From: Musa acuminata AAA Group
Lineage: Eukaryota > Streptophyta > Magnoliopsida > Zingiberales > Musaceae
Reading direction: 5' to 3'
Length of the DNA stretch: 64,000 bases
Assembly: GCF_036884655.1 (NCBI RefSeq)
Contig: NC_088345.1
Coordinates: 22,973,001 to 23,037,000, forward strand
Part shown: positions 44,876-57,752 of the stretch, piece after piece
How the letters are laid out: the number at the start of each line of letters is the position of its first letter
Position numbering within the stretch: the first letter of the stretch is position 1
The notes under the pieces: model-generated
What the model saw: the letters and a program-made list of their open reading frames with translations, nothing else
Database searches by the model: none
Told to the model about the DNA's origin: nothing
Position numbers and translations under genes: made by a program

Positions 44876-46120
44876 ATCGTTCTTGGCATCTCGCTGCCTT
44901 TCCACAGTCATCCATCAACCCTCCACAACCGCCCAAAGCAATTCCCACAATTGCTTAAAAGATCTTCGCCAAATTTCGTCGTCATCTCCACCACCACGGA
45001 TCATCCTTTGATCTCATCATAAATTGCAATAGGTTCTGGTTTCCTACCTTACTGTTGTTGCAATTTAGTTATCCTTGTTTGAAAATCCCAAAAAAATTAT
45101 TCCTATATTGGTGTATAAATTTTTCGTCATAAAGTTTTCATCTCTACAACGAAAGATTCATTGTAGAATTCCAACCGTATAGCACCGTCTGTTTGATCTT
45201 GCTGCTATGATTTTTCTATCCAAATCTCTATGAAATTTTTATGACATCTTTGACATTTCCTAATAGCAGATTTCCTTTAGTTTTGACAAAAAATTATCAA
45301 TATAAACCATTGATATTTTACGTCTAATCTGCTATACTTGAAAATCTGCACTGTAAAATTTCAACCGTATAGCACTTTATGTTTGATCTTGATACTACGT
45401 TGTTTCTATCCAAATCTCTACAAAAGTTTTATGATACCTTTGACACTTCCTAATAGTGGATTTTCCTTTGGTTTCATCAAAAAATTCTCAATATAAACCA
45501 CTGATCTTTCACGTTCAATCTGCTATACTTAAAAATCTGTGCTGTAGAAAATTTCAGCCACATATTGTTGCCTTAACCCATCTATTTGCAATATTTTTTG
45601 AATGAAATTTCTTATACACTTTAAAGATCATTTTGGCTTCCATCTAAGATTGATATATTAAGAAATTCATCTCTAAAAATGATTTTGTGTTGCTGTAAAT
45701 TTTTGTCATAACCCGCTGAAATTTTTCGATGAGAATTCTGTAATCGCAACTTGCATCAATTTCCTTGCTGTTATACTGCAATAATTTTCTTGATTAAATT
45801 AGATATCCTTTATGTCATATAAACTATGATTTTTCTTTCAATTCCCTCCTCAATTCTCTCAAGTTTTTGGTGGAAATTACGTCGAGAAACCGTTGTTTCT
45901 TCGAAGACAATTCTACTCTTACAAGACAGCACATACTTGCTGCAACTTCCACTGATTTCTATCAAACCTTTGCTACCATCTACCACAGATCCAAAACTTT
46001 CATCTACAGCCCTAAAACTCTACCAAACCACACTCTCAAACCGCACCCAAAATAGCCACAAAAAAAGCCTAAACTGTAGCCTACATCCACCAACCCTTTC
46101 GACCATCACCTCTCTCAACC
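44876..46120 (+). other. Gypsy leader region
   Basis: About 1.25 kb with no conserved protein. It includes an imperfect duplication: 'tagcaccgtctgtttgatcttg' (about 45180) and a close copy about 190 bp later. An open frame at 45826-46239 runs across the next LTR boundary, so it is accidental. Confidence 0.55.
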
Positions 46121-48758
46121 TGTCACGCCCCAAAAATATCCATGATATTAAAAATTTTTTCATCATAACTAACCCAGGATCCAAACACACATTTGAGGTC
46201 ACTAAGAAAACATTCAGATCAAAAATTTCACTTCTATAATCTACCAATTCATATCCCTGTGCAATTCATTAACATAGCACACATCACTCGATAATTCATA
46301 CAATCTGAACTCGACTCATCAAAATAAAAACCACAATATAAATCCACAAGTGGGGAAAATCTATGCAGTCACCACAATCATCGATTTACCATAAGTTCAT
46401 ATCCTTACACAAATTTAATTTAACATACCAAAACCCTATACATGAGGGATCCTTTAACTTACACAAAATCCACAGGTTTATATTCATAGTCACATTTCAT
46501 TAGATACAAGGTAGCTTATACACAACTACATATATGCTAACAAAAGTTCTGCCCAACGTCTTCTAAACTTTCCGCTGCCTCAGCCCATTCTTAACATTTA
46601 AGCAAGAGTTACGCTATCCTGAAAAATTTATCAACAAATGGGGTGAGCATAAAGAGCTCAGCAAGTGACTAACATATCCATATCAAAATAGTACAATTTC
46701 CAAAGAGATGCAGTTTCAAACACAAAGCAGAATATACGATTTCGTATACATAATATCATTAGGAGCAGAATCATAATTGTCCTTTTTAATCATACATATT
46801 TGGTTCCTGACAGATGGGGCATAGAGTAATTGGAGCATATCAGAAACAAAGGAAACATATCGGAGCTTATCAATGGCATATAAAATGTTCCAAATCACAT
46901 CAACGACATATGGAACATTACGAAGCAAAATCAACAGTGAATGAAGCATTTCATAGCATATCAAACTCATATGTCGTACCAAAGCTCAAACGTCGTCCTT
47001 GACGTTGCAATCATATCATAACTATCCAGAGTACGAACAGAAATAACTCACAAAAACTCTGGATATCATATCAAACATATAGAGGGTGTAGTGGGATCTC
47101 AGTCAGAATGTGATTCATCCATTTCTGAATGACCACCTGACAAAAGTCTCCCACGTCTGGGAGCTCCATCCACCCACGTCTAGGTGAAGTCAAAGGGGCC
47201 GGCAGAGCATCGCAGGCTCTAAGCAATATCCCACAAAGCGGGACCCCACAAAGCGGGCAAATAGCGCATATCAGAATATCCCACAAAGCGGGACCCCACA
47301 AAGCGGGCAAATCAGCGCATACCCTTTACCATTTCTGGCAAAGGTCCAGACAATCCCACACACCAGAGTACAAAAGGACAGTTTCAACAAATTACAGCAT
47401 ATAACGGAAGCACACGCGGAACAACCAAACGTACATGTGCCTTTTCAAAAACAATGTGATGCAAGGAACAAATCTCTCACAAAATATTCATTTTAGGGAA
47501 AGAATTGAAAGCAAGAGTACAGGGATTCCAAGCAATCATAACCAGCTCAATTCCAATAAGAAGGTTAGGCAAATTCAAGTATCCAAAGGAAATGGAACAG
47601 AATACGCGAAATCGACCAAAGCTCGATTTCGAACAGAATTCCAGTGGCACATCAAACAAATATTTCAGAATAACAAATATGCTCCAATACCCATAAGAAG
47701 GCTATGGTTGAACCATATATCAGTCTATATTCGGATGGAACAGATTTCATATGAAACAGGGCTCCCAACACAGAGTTACCTCTGATTTGGTAACGTAAGG
47801 TCAAAATCACAATCACTGGTTTGCAGACTTTATAGGATCGGATTCAACAGACGATAGGGTGAGCAATTGAACTCCAAAATTTTCAAACTATATGTCAAAA
47901 GAGAGGATTTCAAGTCTAGTTTCAAATAAACTCAGTTTGGTACAAATCAGAATTTTCAACAGGGAGTTATAGGCGTTTTAGTTTCGAAAGGTCAGAAATC
48001 TTGAACTCTGTTTTACAGCGTCTATAGGCTCTTTTGAAACAAATTTTTGGGTAAGTATTCGGTGTCCAAAATCTACAAAATCGGTGTCAAAAGAAAGACA
48101 TACGAGTCTAATTTCAAACAAAAATAGTTCCTGCCTGAATTCTCATTCTGTACTAAAACTTAGGACCGAAACAGTGCTTAGGGGTCAGTTTACCGAAAAC
48201 TTTCAGAATCCATAGTTCTATGTCCAAAGAGGAACTTATCAGTTTCTAAATAAAAATCTTCCAATTTATTTTAAATCAACATGAAAACAGAGTCTAATAC
48301 ATATGTAGGAAGGGGTTAGAACACTTGCCTTTGCAAATTTTGACCCGAAGTAACAAGATTAAAGCAAAAACCCTAAAAGCCCCAAATTTTCTTTCTCTTC
48401 TCCTTCTTCTTCTTCTTCTTCTTCTTCTTCTTTTCTTTCCCTGATCACCCACGAGCTGCCTCCTCTGCTTCCTTAACAACGAAGGCAGAGAGGCTTAAGC
48501 GGTGGAATTTGTCATTTGGTGCGTTTTGCAGTTTAGTCCTCGTTTTTATCATATTCACGATTAGGTCCTTAGGGTTTACATATAGGTCCTCAGATTCTTT
48601 CTTTTTCTTTTCTTTTTTTTTTTTTTTTTGAACAGATCTCCCAAATCTTAAAAATAAGTTACCTCTGATTCATACTCTATTTCTTTTGTCAATTAAAATA
48701 GATGCTTACATTATCACCAAAAAAATTATACGAACATTCGGAAATGAGGGGTGTTACA
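46121..48758 (-). repeat. 3' LTR of LARD-like element
   Basis: Termini TGTCACGCCCC and GTGTTACA. It contains a 30-bp repeat relic (46830-46960), a duplicated 'cccacaaagcgggac' block (47228-47312) and a CTT microsatellite (about 48400-48430). Confidence 0.95.
47228..47312. repeat. Short tandem duplication in LTR
   Basis: The stretch 'atcccacaaagcgggacccc' plus 'acaaagcgggcaaat' occurs twice in succession at about 50-bp spacing. It is repeated identically in the other LTR near 50569-50653. Confidence 0.85.
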
Positions 48759-48775
48759 CTCTCCCCCCCTTAAAA
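48759..48775 (-). promoter_or_regulatory. Polypurine tract of LARD-like element
   Basis: The minus strand reads TAAGGGGGGGAGAG immediately before the TGTAACA end of the 3' LTR. Confidence 0.8.
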
Positions 48776-48807
48776 GAAAAATTTAGTCCTCTAAATTTAT
48801 CGTACCT

Positions 48808-48900
48808 CTATTCGATGAAAAGACGAGGATACACCTTTTTCATTTCCTCTTCTAGCTCCCAAGTTGTCTCTTCTCCAGAATGATGTCTCCAATCACCCGA
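48808..48900 (-). pseudogene. C-terminal gypsy pol remnant
   Basis: The minus-strand frame gives a WRHHSGEETTWELEEEM motif and ends with a stop at 48808-48810. This resembles the chromodomain-like C-terminal tail of Tekay/Del-type gypsy polyproteins. It is the only recognisable coding trace in the 703-bp interior. It supports the gypsy assignment of this LTR family. Confidence 0.7.
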
Positions 48901-49445
48901 AAACACAAACTTGTTTCATAATTTAACTTGTAATTCACACATGATTAAGTCTTTGGTGGTGACTTTCCTTTTCAAATCCAAATGTCTTGACCCTCTTGTC
49001 ATTACTTTCTGATTCATTTCCAATCATATTCTTATTGGTAAACTTGTCCTTATCATTCTTGTCACTGATCTCCAAAAATTCTTTTCATTGTTGCCAATAA
49101 TAATCAGCCTCTACTTCCAATATAAGGTGGCAAAAGAAATCTTTTGATCATCAAAACAATTTTGTACATCAAATATCTTCTCTGTTTGCATCATTCATTT
49201 TTCTACCACCAATGAAATTAGGTCCACCATGCTTCCGCTGCGCCACTTTGATTCAATATCCCCGATTACCCCTTTCATCCCACTTAATTAATCAAAATCA
49301 GATGAAGTAGGAGGACTAAATGTCATCGTCATCCTAGATTCCTAAAATACATCAAAGAAAATTTCCACCAATCACTATAGTTTCATTAGACCTCAATATA
49401 TTTTGCACGTCAACATATCAAATATTTCAGTAATCCTCAAACAAC
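48901..49445. other. Remaining interior of LARD-like element
   Basis: No motif that I can name. It probably consists of joined scraps of the ancestral interior. Confidence 0.4.
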
Positions 49446-49457
49446 GCTCTGATACCA
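49446..49457 (-). promoter_or_regulatory. tRNA-Met primer binding site
   Basis: Perfect TGGTATCAGAGC on the minus strand, four bases from the 5' LTR. Confidence 0.9.
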
Positions 49458-49461
49458 CCTC

Positions 49462-52100
49462 TGTCACGCCCCAAAAATATCCATGATATTAAAAATTTTT
49501 TCATCATAACTAACCCAGGATCCAAACACACATTTGAGGTCACTAAGAAAACATTCAGATCAAAAATTTCACTTCTATAATCTACCAATTCATATCCCTG
49601 TGCAATTCATTAACATAGCACACATCACTCGATAATTCATACAATCTGAACTCGACTCATCAAAATAAAAACCACAATATAAATCCACAAGTGGGGAAAA
49701 TCTATGCAGTCACCACAATCATCGATTTACCATAAGTTCATATCCTTACACAAATTTAATTTAACATACCAAAACCCTATACATGAGGGATCCTTTAACT
49801 TACACAAAATCCACAGGTTTATATTCATAGTCACATTTCATTAGATACAAGGTAGCTTATACACAACTACATATATGCTAACAAAAGTTCTGCCCAACGT
49901 CTTCTAAACTTTCCGCTGCCTCAGCCCATTCTTAACATTTAAGCAAGAGTTACGCTATCCTGAAAAATTTATCAACAAATGGGGTGAGCATAAAGAGCTC
50001 AGCAAGTGACTAACATATCCATATCAAAATAGTACAATTTCCAAAGAGATGCAGTTTCAAACACAAAGCAGAATATACGATTTCGTATACATAATATCAT
50101 TAGGAGCAGAATCATAATTGTCCTTTTTAATCATACATATTTGGTTCCTGACAGATGGGGCATAGAGTAATTGGAGCATATCAGAAACAAAGGAAACATA
50201 TCGGAGCTTATCAATGGCATATAAAATGTTCCAAATCACATCAACGACATATGGAACATTACGAAGCAAAATCAACAGTGAATGAAGCATTTCATAGCAT
50301 ATCAAACTCATATGTCGTACCAAAGCTCAAACGTCGTCCTTGACGTTGCAATCATATCATAACTATCCAGAGTACGAACAGAAATAACTCACAAAAACTC
50401 TGGATATCATATCAAACATATAGAGGGTGTAGTGGGATCTCAGTCAGAATGTGATTCATCCATTTCTGAATGACCACCTGACAAAAGTCTCCCACGTCTG
50501 GGAGCTCCATCCACCCACGTCTAGGTGAAGTCAAAGGGGCCGGCAGAGCATCGCAGGCTCTAAGCAATATCCCACAAAGCGGGACCCCACAAAGCGGGCA
50601 AATAGCGCATATCAGAATATCCCACAAAGCGGGACCCCACAAAGCGGGCAAATCAGCGCATACCCTTTACCATTTCTGGCAAAGGTCCAGACAATCCCAC
50701 ACACCAGAGTACAAAAGGACAGTTTCAACAAATTGCAGCATATAACGGAAGCACACGCGGAACAACCAAACGTACATGTGCCTTTTCAAAAACAATGTGA
50801 TGCAAGGAACAAATCTCTCACAAAATATTCATTTTAGGGAAAGAATTGAAAGCAAGAGTGTACAGGGATTCCAAGCAATCATAACCAGCTCAATTCCAAT
50901 AAGAAGGTTAGGCAAATTCAAGTATCCAAAGGAAATGGAACAGAATACGCGAAATCGACCAAAGCTCGATTTCGAACAGAATTCCAGTGGCACATCAAAC
51001 AAATATTTCAGAATAACAAATATGCTTCAATACCCATAAGAAGGCTATGGTTGAACCATATATCAGTCTATATTCGGATGGAACAGATTTCATATGAAAC
51101 AGGGCTCCCAACACAGAGTTACCTCTGATTTGGTAACGTAAGGTCAAAATCACAATCACTGGTTTGCAGACTTTATAGGATCGGATTCAACAGACGATAG
51201 GGTGAGCAATTGAACTCCAAAATTTTCAAACTATATGTCAAAAGAGAGGATTTCAAGTCTAGTTTCAAATAAACTCAGTTTGGTACAAATCAGAATTTTC
51301 AACAGGGAGTTATAGGCGTTTTAGTTTCGAAAGGTCAGAAATCTTGAACTCTGTTTTACAGCGTCTATAGGCTCTTTTGAAACAAATTTTTGGGTAAGTA
51401 TTCGGTGTCCAAAATCTACAAAATCGGTGTCAAAAGAAAGACATACGAGTCTAATTTCAAACAAAAATAGTTCCTGCCTGAATTCTCATTCTGTACTAAA
51501 ACTTAGGACCGAAACAGTGCTTAGGGGTCAGTTTACCGAAAACTTTCAGAATCCATAGTTCTATGTCCAAAGAGGAACTTATCAGTTTCTAAATAAAAAT
51601 CTTCCAATTTATTTTAAATCAACATGAAAACAGAGTCTAATACATATGTAGGAAGGGGTTAGAACACTTGCCTTTGCAAATTTTGACCCGAAGTAACAAG
51701 ATTAAAGCAAAAACCCTAAAAGCCCCAAATTTTCTTTCTCTTCTCCTTCTTCTTCTTCTTCTTCTTCTTCTTCTTTTCTTTCCCTGATCACCCACGAGCT
51801 GCCTCCTCTGCTTCCTTAACAACGAAGGCAGAGAGGCTTAAGCGGTGGAATTTGTCATTTGGTGCGTTTTGCAGTTTAGTCCTCGTTTTTATCATATTCA
51901 CGATTAGGTCCTTAGGGTTTACATATAGGTCCTCAGATTCTTTCTTTTTCTTTTCTTTTTTTTTTTTTTTTGAACAGATCTCCCAAATCTTAAAAATAAG
52001 TTACCTCTGATTCATACTCTATTTCTTTTGTCAATTAAAATAGATGCTTACATTATCACCAAAAAAATTATACGAACATTCGGAAATGAGGGGTGTTACA
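49462..52100 (-). repeat. 5' LTR of LARD-like element
   Basis: Nearly identical to 46121-48758. Visible differences are 'attgcagc' for 'attacagc', 'gcttcaat' for 'gctccaat', 'gagtgtac' for 'gagtac' and shorter T and longer CTT runs. Confidence 0.95.
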
Positions 52101-52110
52101 CAACCAATAC

Positions 52111-53477
52111 ATGCCTTTAACCCGACAATAAAAGAGAGATCTTAACATCACAGATTTGGTGGCATATACTATAGCATCTAAGTAGGTAATCAATGCTAAA
52201 TTCGAAGCCTTCGAGGCACGAATGGAGGATAAGATTCGGACACTCTTTACCGAACTCAGATTGGGCCGACCACATCAAGGAGAGAGCTTTGCCCAATCGC
52301 ACCAAGCCCGAAGATATAACTTCCAAGAGAGGGAAAGCTCTATGACCAAACCCAACTATCCATGCATTACAGTGGACTTCCTTAGATGGGAAGAAGGAGA
52401 CCCGATTGGTTGGATCTCATGCGCGGAGCGATATTTTATATACCATAAAACCGTGGATGCATCTATGGTGAATATTACAGCTATACATCTTGAAGGGGAT
52501 GCTATAGTGGTTTGACTGGTTTGAACATACTTATAGAATCCTTTAATGGTGACAATTCAAAGAAGGACTGCTGATCCACTTCAGACTAACCGATTACGAG
52601 AATATTGACGGACAACTAGCAAAGATCCGACAAACCTCTACCATTAAGGAGTACCAAACCAGGTTTGAAAGGTTATCTAATCAAACTCATGATTGGTCTC
52701 AAAAATAGCTATTGAGGACCTTCATTGAGGGCTTGAAGCTAGAGATCCGAGGAGAAGTTAAAGCACGACAACCGTATACGCTTATGGCAGCCATCTCTTT
52801 CACACGACATCAAGAGGAGCAAATGAACCATGAAGCTCGGAGGACTAGGGTCACTCCTCAACTAGTAATATTGAAGCCCTCATCCCCCCCTACTATCGAC
52901 CAACTCCCTACACCAAAGAGGTTAACAAGAGAAGAGCTTCGGGAGCGATATACGAAGGGGTTATGTTGGCATTGTGACGAGTCGTGGAGCCGTGAGCATC
53001 GCAGTAGTAAAGGGAGACTTCTTATGATTGAACCAATGGAAGAAGAGGTCATTGAACATCCAGAAGAGAGCCTTGAACATGAAGAAGAAGATGCAAAAGA
53101 AGAGCCACAATCGACCGAAGTTACGGTACATACACTAGCCGGCTACTCAAACCCGCAAATGATGAAAGTTGGAGGCCTTCTCAAACAACAACCGATCATT
53201 GTTCTCATCGACACGGGCAGTACTAATAACTTTCTAAATAGTAAGGTTACTATCCAGATGGCCTTACCTATTGAGAATTGCAGCAAGTTTGATGTTAAGG
53301 TCATCGATAGATGGATTTTGAAGTATGATCGTAAGCGACCGCAAGTGAAACCATTGCTGATCATAAGGCCTTACCAAGAGATAATTGCATATTTCTTCCT
53401 TCTCCCTCTTGATGATCATGAGGCCATGCTCAAAATTAAATGGTTGATGACATTAGGTGATATTTCTTAGAATTTTA
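52111..53477 (+). pseudogene. Gypsy gag and aspartic protease, degraded
   Basis: The start is taken at the ATG at 52111, just after the CAACC duplication. Early stops interrupt the first 40 codons. The capsid domain includes the retrotransposon-gag stretch WISCAERYFIYH (52410-52450). A frame break follows, then EYQTRFERLSNQ near 52650 and a capsid end at 52712 onward. The knuckle is altered: CWHCDESWSREHRSS lacks its last Cys. An acidic Glu-rich linker precedes the protease, which has the active-site motif VLIDTGSTNNFL near 53190-53235. Coding is cut at 53477 by the copia insertion and continues at 62064. Confidence 0.85.
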
Positions 53478-55290
53478 TGTTGAATCTCGGATTTTGATGA
53501 TGAAGTCAATTGTCATTTGTTGTCTAATCTATGTGTTGAGATAAGTGTGTAGGATTAACTACGATGAAAGTAAGACATACAGCAGGAGTTGCGCCGGAGT
53601 CATGACAATGATCACGTTGGGAGTTCGAGAGCTCGACGGAAGTTCGGACAGTCGTCGGAGGTTCTACGGGAACAAATCCGAGAAGTCCAGAAGCTTGCCA
53701 AAGAAGCTCGTCATAACTTGCCAAGTGGATCGTCGCAAGTCCAGGAGTTTGCCGGAAGTACACAGGAGCATCACCGAGGGTTCATTAGATGATCGACAGA
53801 AGTTCGTCGGAAACTCGCCGGAAGAAGTGATTGACGTACCGGAGCAAGCTGCAGAAATCGTCTTAGGATTTATCGTAGTTAGCACTAATGATGAAGTTGA
53901 AAATGGGAGGTGATCCCATTAGCTTAATCTTGGGGCAATTGGGCCCCTGAAAAACCCAAATTGGGCCGAATGGATCAACCCATTCGGACCCTGGTTGCTA
54001 TGGGAGGTGCAACCGCCCAAGCCAAGAGGTAGCACCGCTTGGGCTAAGTCTCCCAGGGAGACTGGGCGATGCACCCGCCCCAGCCAGGAGGTGCAACCGC
54101 CTGGGCTCAATCTTCGAGCGAGACTGGGCGGTGCAACCTCTCTTGACACGAGGTGGCACCGCTTGAGATCAAGTTTCGAGCTCTGCTAGGCGGTGCAACC
54201 GCCCCAGTCAAGAGGTGCAACCACCTGAGCTCGGTCTTTGAGCTCTGGCAGAGATGTGCAACCGCCCCTGACAGAGGTGGCACCGCCCAGAGGCTCAGTC
54301 TTCGAGCTCTGCCAAGCAGTGCAACCGCCCCAATCAGGAGGTGCAACCACCTGATTCCGGAATTCCGGGAATTGACAGATTTGAGCTCCAAATTTGAACT
54401 GGGTTGGGGACTATAAATACCCCACCCATTCAGCACTGAAAGGTAAAAACATACACTCGAAATCTTGATATCTTTCTGTGATTCTTAGAGCTCAAAACTG
54501 TTGTAAAGACCAAAAGTTCTCCTCTTTCTGTTATTCAAAGTTTGTGTTGTAAAGAGAGGAGAGAAAACTTCTGTAAGGGTTGTCTCCTAAGCCCGTCAAA
54601 AGGAGTGAATCTATAAAAGGGTGGTTGGCCTTCGCCTATTGAAGGAAGGCCTCTAGTTGACGTCGGTGACCTTGTCGGTGGAGGAAGCCAAAAGTGGAGT
54701 AGGTCAAGATTGACCGAACCACTCAAAATCTTGGTTTGCATTTCCTTTGAGCATTTTACCTTCACTGCAAACTTCTCAATAGCTTACTGCCTTCTGTGAT
54801 TTTACGAACGAGTTTATAAGTTCAGAGCTTTCCGAATCTGCGTTTAGACATAAATCGGTTTTTTTCATACTATCATCATATTTCAGTTTACATTTACGTT
54901 TTGATTTCAATCATAAATGTTTACTGCCTTCTGCGATCTTAGGAATAAGTTTCTAAGTTCAGAACTTTCTATATCTGCGTTTAGACGTAAATCTGCTTTT
55001 TCGTACGATCATCATATTATGGATTGCGTTTACGTTTTGAGCTTTACCATAACTGCACACTACCTTTATACTCTTGCTTAAACTGCATCTTGTCTAATCA
55101 AGTGATTTACGAATCAGCATTTAGACGTAAATCAGTTTCTTCGTACGAATGTCGGATTTCAGTTTGCTCCTATATTCTGGTTTTCATCATAGCTGCAAAT
55201 TGCCTGCATAGATTGACTTTAATCTTGCTCAGTATCGACTTTCACATAGAAATTGTTTTTATCGTGCGAACGCAGCTTTCTATCCTAACA
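53478..55290 (+). repeat. 5' LTR of copia element
   Basis: 1813 bp, TGTTGAATC to CCTAACA. It lacks about 64 bp near its end, including the C-tract hairpin that the 3' LTR keeps. It contains a GC-rich hairpin block (53997-54356), a TATA box at 54412-54419 and degenerate 'gcgtttagacgtaaatc' units. Confidence 0.92.
54412..54419 (+). promoter_or_regulatory. LTR TATA box
   Basis: TATAAATA in the sense orientation, in the same context as the minus-strand copies elsewhere. The 3' LTR has TATAAATG at 61116-61123. Confidence 0.7.
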
Positions 55291-55292
55291 AT

Positions 55293-55304
55293 TGGTATCA
55301 GAGC
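55293..55304 (+). promoter_or_regulatory. tRNA-Met primer binding site
   Basis: Perfect TGGTATCAGAGC, two bases after the 5' LTR. Confidence 0.92.
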
Positions 55305-55340
55305 TCGGTTAACTCTCAAACGGATTAAAACCCAAGAGAG

Positions 55341-56924
55341 ATGGCTTACGCCGGAAACCAAGAGGGCCATTCTATTACACGTCCACCCATGTTTAATGGG
55401 ACGGACTACACCTATTGGAAGACCCGAATGAAGATCTTTCTTATCTCTATGGACGTTGAACTTTGGAATCTTGTCAAGAATGGTTTTTCGAAGTCTTCTC
55501 TTCCAATGATTGATTGGAATGATTTGGAGAAGAAGGCTTTCGCTCTTAATGCAAAGGCTATGAATGCCTTATTTTGTGCACTTGATAAAAACGAGTTTAA
55601 TCGTGTTTCGATTTGTGAAACCGCAATTGATATTTGGCACACACTCGAAGTGACTCATGAAGGCACAAGTAGAGTGAAAGAGTCAAAAATCAATCTTTTG
55701 TTACACTCTTTCGAACTTTTCCGGATGAAACCGAGTGAGACTATTGGCGACATGTTTACCCGTTTCACGGATGTCGTCAACGGTCTAAAAGGACTCGAAA
55801 AAAGTTTTTCGGATTTTGAGCTCGTAAATAAGATTCTAAGATCCCTTCCTAAGAGTTGGGATCCTAAAGTCACTGCTATTCAAGAGGCAAAAGATCTAAA
55901 CAACTTCCCTCTTGAAGAACTAATTGGGTCATTAATGACCTATGAGATGACTTGCAAAGCTCATGAAGAGCAAGAAGACATCCTTCCAAAGAACAGGAAG
56001 GATATGGCACTTAGAACTTTGGAAGACCACTAGAAAGAAAACTCAAGTGATGAGGATTGTGATGATGACTTGGCACTTCTAACAAGAAAATTTAAAAAAT
56101 TCATTAAAAGAAACAACTTTAAGAATGACACTAAAAATAAACTTGAACCCAAGAAGGACCAAGTTATTTGCTATGAGTGCAAAAAGCCGGGACACTACAA
56201 GAGTGATTGTCCCCAAGCCAAAAAGAGAACAACAAAGAAGAAGGCGCTCAAAGCAACATGGGATGATTCGAGCACGTCCGAAGAAGAGGAGTCCAACACC
56301 GAGCAAGTTGCTCATTACGCCTTAATGGCCATCGGAGAGGAGGTAACAAATTTATTAGATGCAGATTTATCTTTCGATGAATTATTAAATGCCTTCCATT
56401 ACTTGTTTGATGAATGCAAGATTATCAATAGAAAATATAAATTGCTAAAAAAGGAGCATGATAGTCTTACTTGTGATTTTGATAAGTTAAAAACTGAATA
56501 TCATGATAGTTTAGATCCATGCATCAAATGCCATGATCTAGAAAATCTCCAAAAAGAAAACTTGCTACTTAAAGACACCTTGAAGAAATTCGAGGTTGGT
56601 AGCAAGTCATTAAACATGATCCTTGCAAACAAGGGTCACGTTCCAAAAAGGAGTGGAATTGGATTTGTGAGAAGTTCTCACCAAAATCCAACCACCTTCA
56701 TAAAAGGCCCCATCTTACATATTCAACACCAAACCAAATGCAACTTTTGTTGCAAATTTGGACACAAGACGCATTATTGTCCATTCAAGAAAATAAGTCC
56801 AAACAAACAGATTTGGGTTCCTAAAGGAACCATAATAAACTCTATGCAACATGATAAACAATGTAGATCTATCTTTGAGGCACCCAAAAGCAAATGGGTA
56901 CCTAGAAATTATCCCTTCTTGTAA
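55341..56924 (+). pseudogene. Copia gag with two zinc knuckles, one in-frame TAG
   Basis: A single frame of 528 codons broken only by TAG at 56031-56033. Residues 1-230 form the UBN2-type capsid region (FNGTDYTYWKTRM, NAMNALFCAL, EGTSRVKESK). After an acidic stretch come a basic segment and the first knuckle CYECKKPGHYKSDC (about 56170-56211). A Leu/Lys-rich coiled-coil-like spacer follows (56340-56640), then a second CX2CX4HX4C knuckle CNFCCKFGHKTHYC (about 56739-56780). It ends at KSKWVPRNYPFL just before the place where the protease normally begins. The bases after the TAG are not a known readthrough context, so it is likely a nonsense mutation. Confidence 0.85.
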
Positions 56925-57752
56925 AACATTAAAAACATAAAAAAAAATTTAAGCTGGAGCAAGAAATAATATTCTGCTCCTTGATTCTCGATAATCATAA
57001 CTCAAAAAGGAACTCGCTATGCTCTCTGGCCTAAATTACAGACAGAGATTATACAATCACAAATGCAACTTAGATACAACCTTATTTGACTTTTCAGAAT
57101 TAGAAACGTATGATTCCCAAATTCACATATCGTCTGAATTTTCGAACCCATCAATTTCATCCGTTCATAACCTTCAAATCTAACTCTGTATCATGAAGTG
57201 ACTAAGTCTGTCATAAACTTGCAAGACTTACTAACTTGAAGAAACTATCACAAACATGCGTACGACATAGAGAGTATGCACGTTAAAAATCTATCTTGAT
57301 CATGCAAAAGTCCTTGTCTTAAGATGAAAATTCTCCTCAAGAAAGAAAAACTCTCAGATCAGATCACACTGATCAGAACAAGTGCTCACCGCCTGTAGGC
57401 GGTGGCACCGCCCCAGTTGGAGGTAGCACCTCCAGCTGTCACATGTTGCAAGCGGTTGCACCGCTCCAGCCAGAGGTGCAACCGCCCGCAACTCTGCCCC
57501 TTTTTAACCCAAGCTAGGGCCGGCGGTGAAACCGACCCCAACTCACTTCCTTCCCTCCTCTACTCTCCCAAGCCTCCTCCATCCCCATTTCCCCCGTCTT
57601 ACCATCCCAAATACCCCTCATTTCGAAGCAAAGCATCAATAATCCTTCCTTCTCTTGAAGATCTTACTAAGGTACTCTCTAAGAAGCCCTTAAACTCTAT
57701 TTCTTGATTCATTTACTCTTGCTCATCACTATTATTCTAAACAGCAATAGTT
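56925..57752 (+). other. Spacer between gag and replacement ORF, with LTR-like hairpin block
   Basis: Non-coding. At 57389-57545 it carries the GC-rich hairpin motifs (ggcggtggcaccgcc, gcggttgcaccgc, gaggtgcaaccgccc) that otherwise occur only in the LTRs here. It also has a CT-rich stretch (57548-57600) just upstream of the next ORF. Confidence 0.6.

Larger units (their letters stand above)
46121..52100 (-). mobile_element. Young internally deleted long-LTR gypsy element (LARD-like)
   Basis: LTRs 46121-48758 and 49462-52100 (2638 and 2639 bp) flank a 703-bp interior. Target duplication CAACC lies at 46116-46120 and 52101-52105. The primer site is beside the right LTR and the purine tract beside the left LTR, so sense is minus. 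By eye the LTRs differ by only about two substitutions, a two-base GT insertion and microsatellite lengths, so the insertion is very recent. The interior keeps only a short C-terminal pol remnant, so mobilisation must have used proteins in trans. Confidence 0.95.

Noticed and set aside
45826..46239. A 137-codon open frame in the gypsy leader
   Set aside because: It crosses the boundary of the young nested LTR at 46121, so it cannot be an ancestral gene.
48294..48479. Arg-rich small open frame, duplicated at 51637
   Set aside because: Encoded by the CTT microsatellite in the LTR and duplicated only because the LTRs are.
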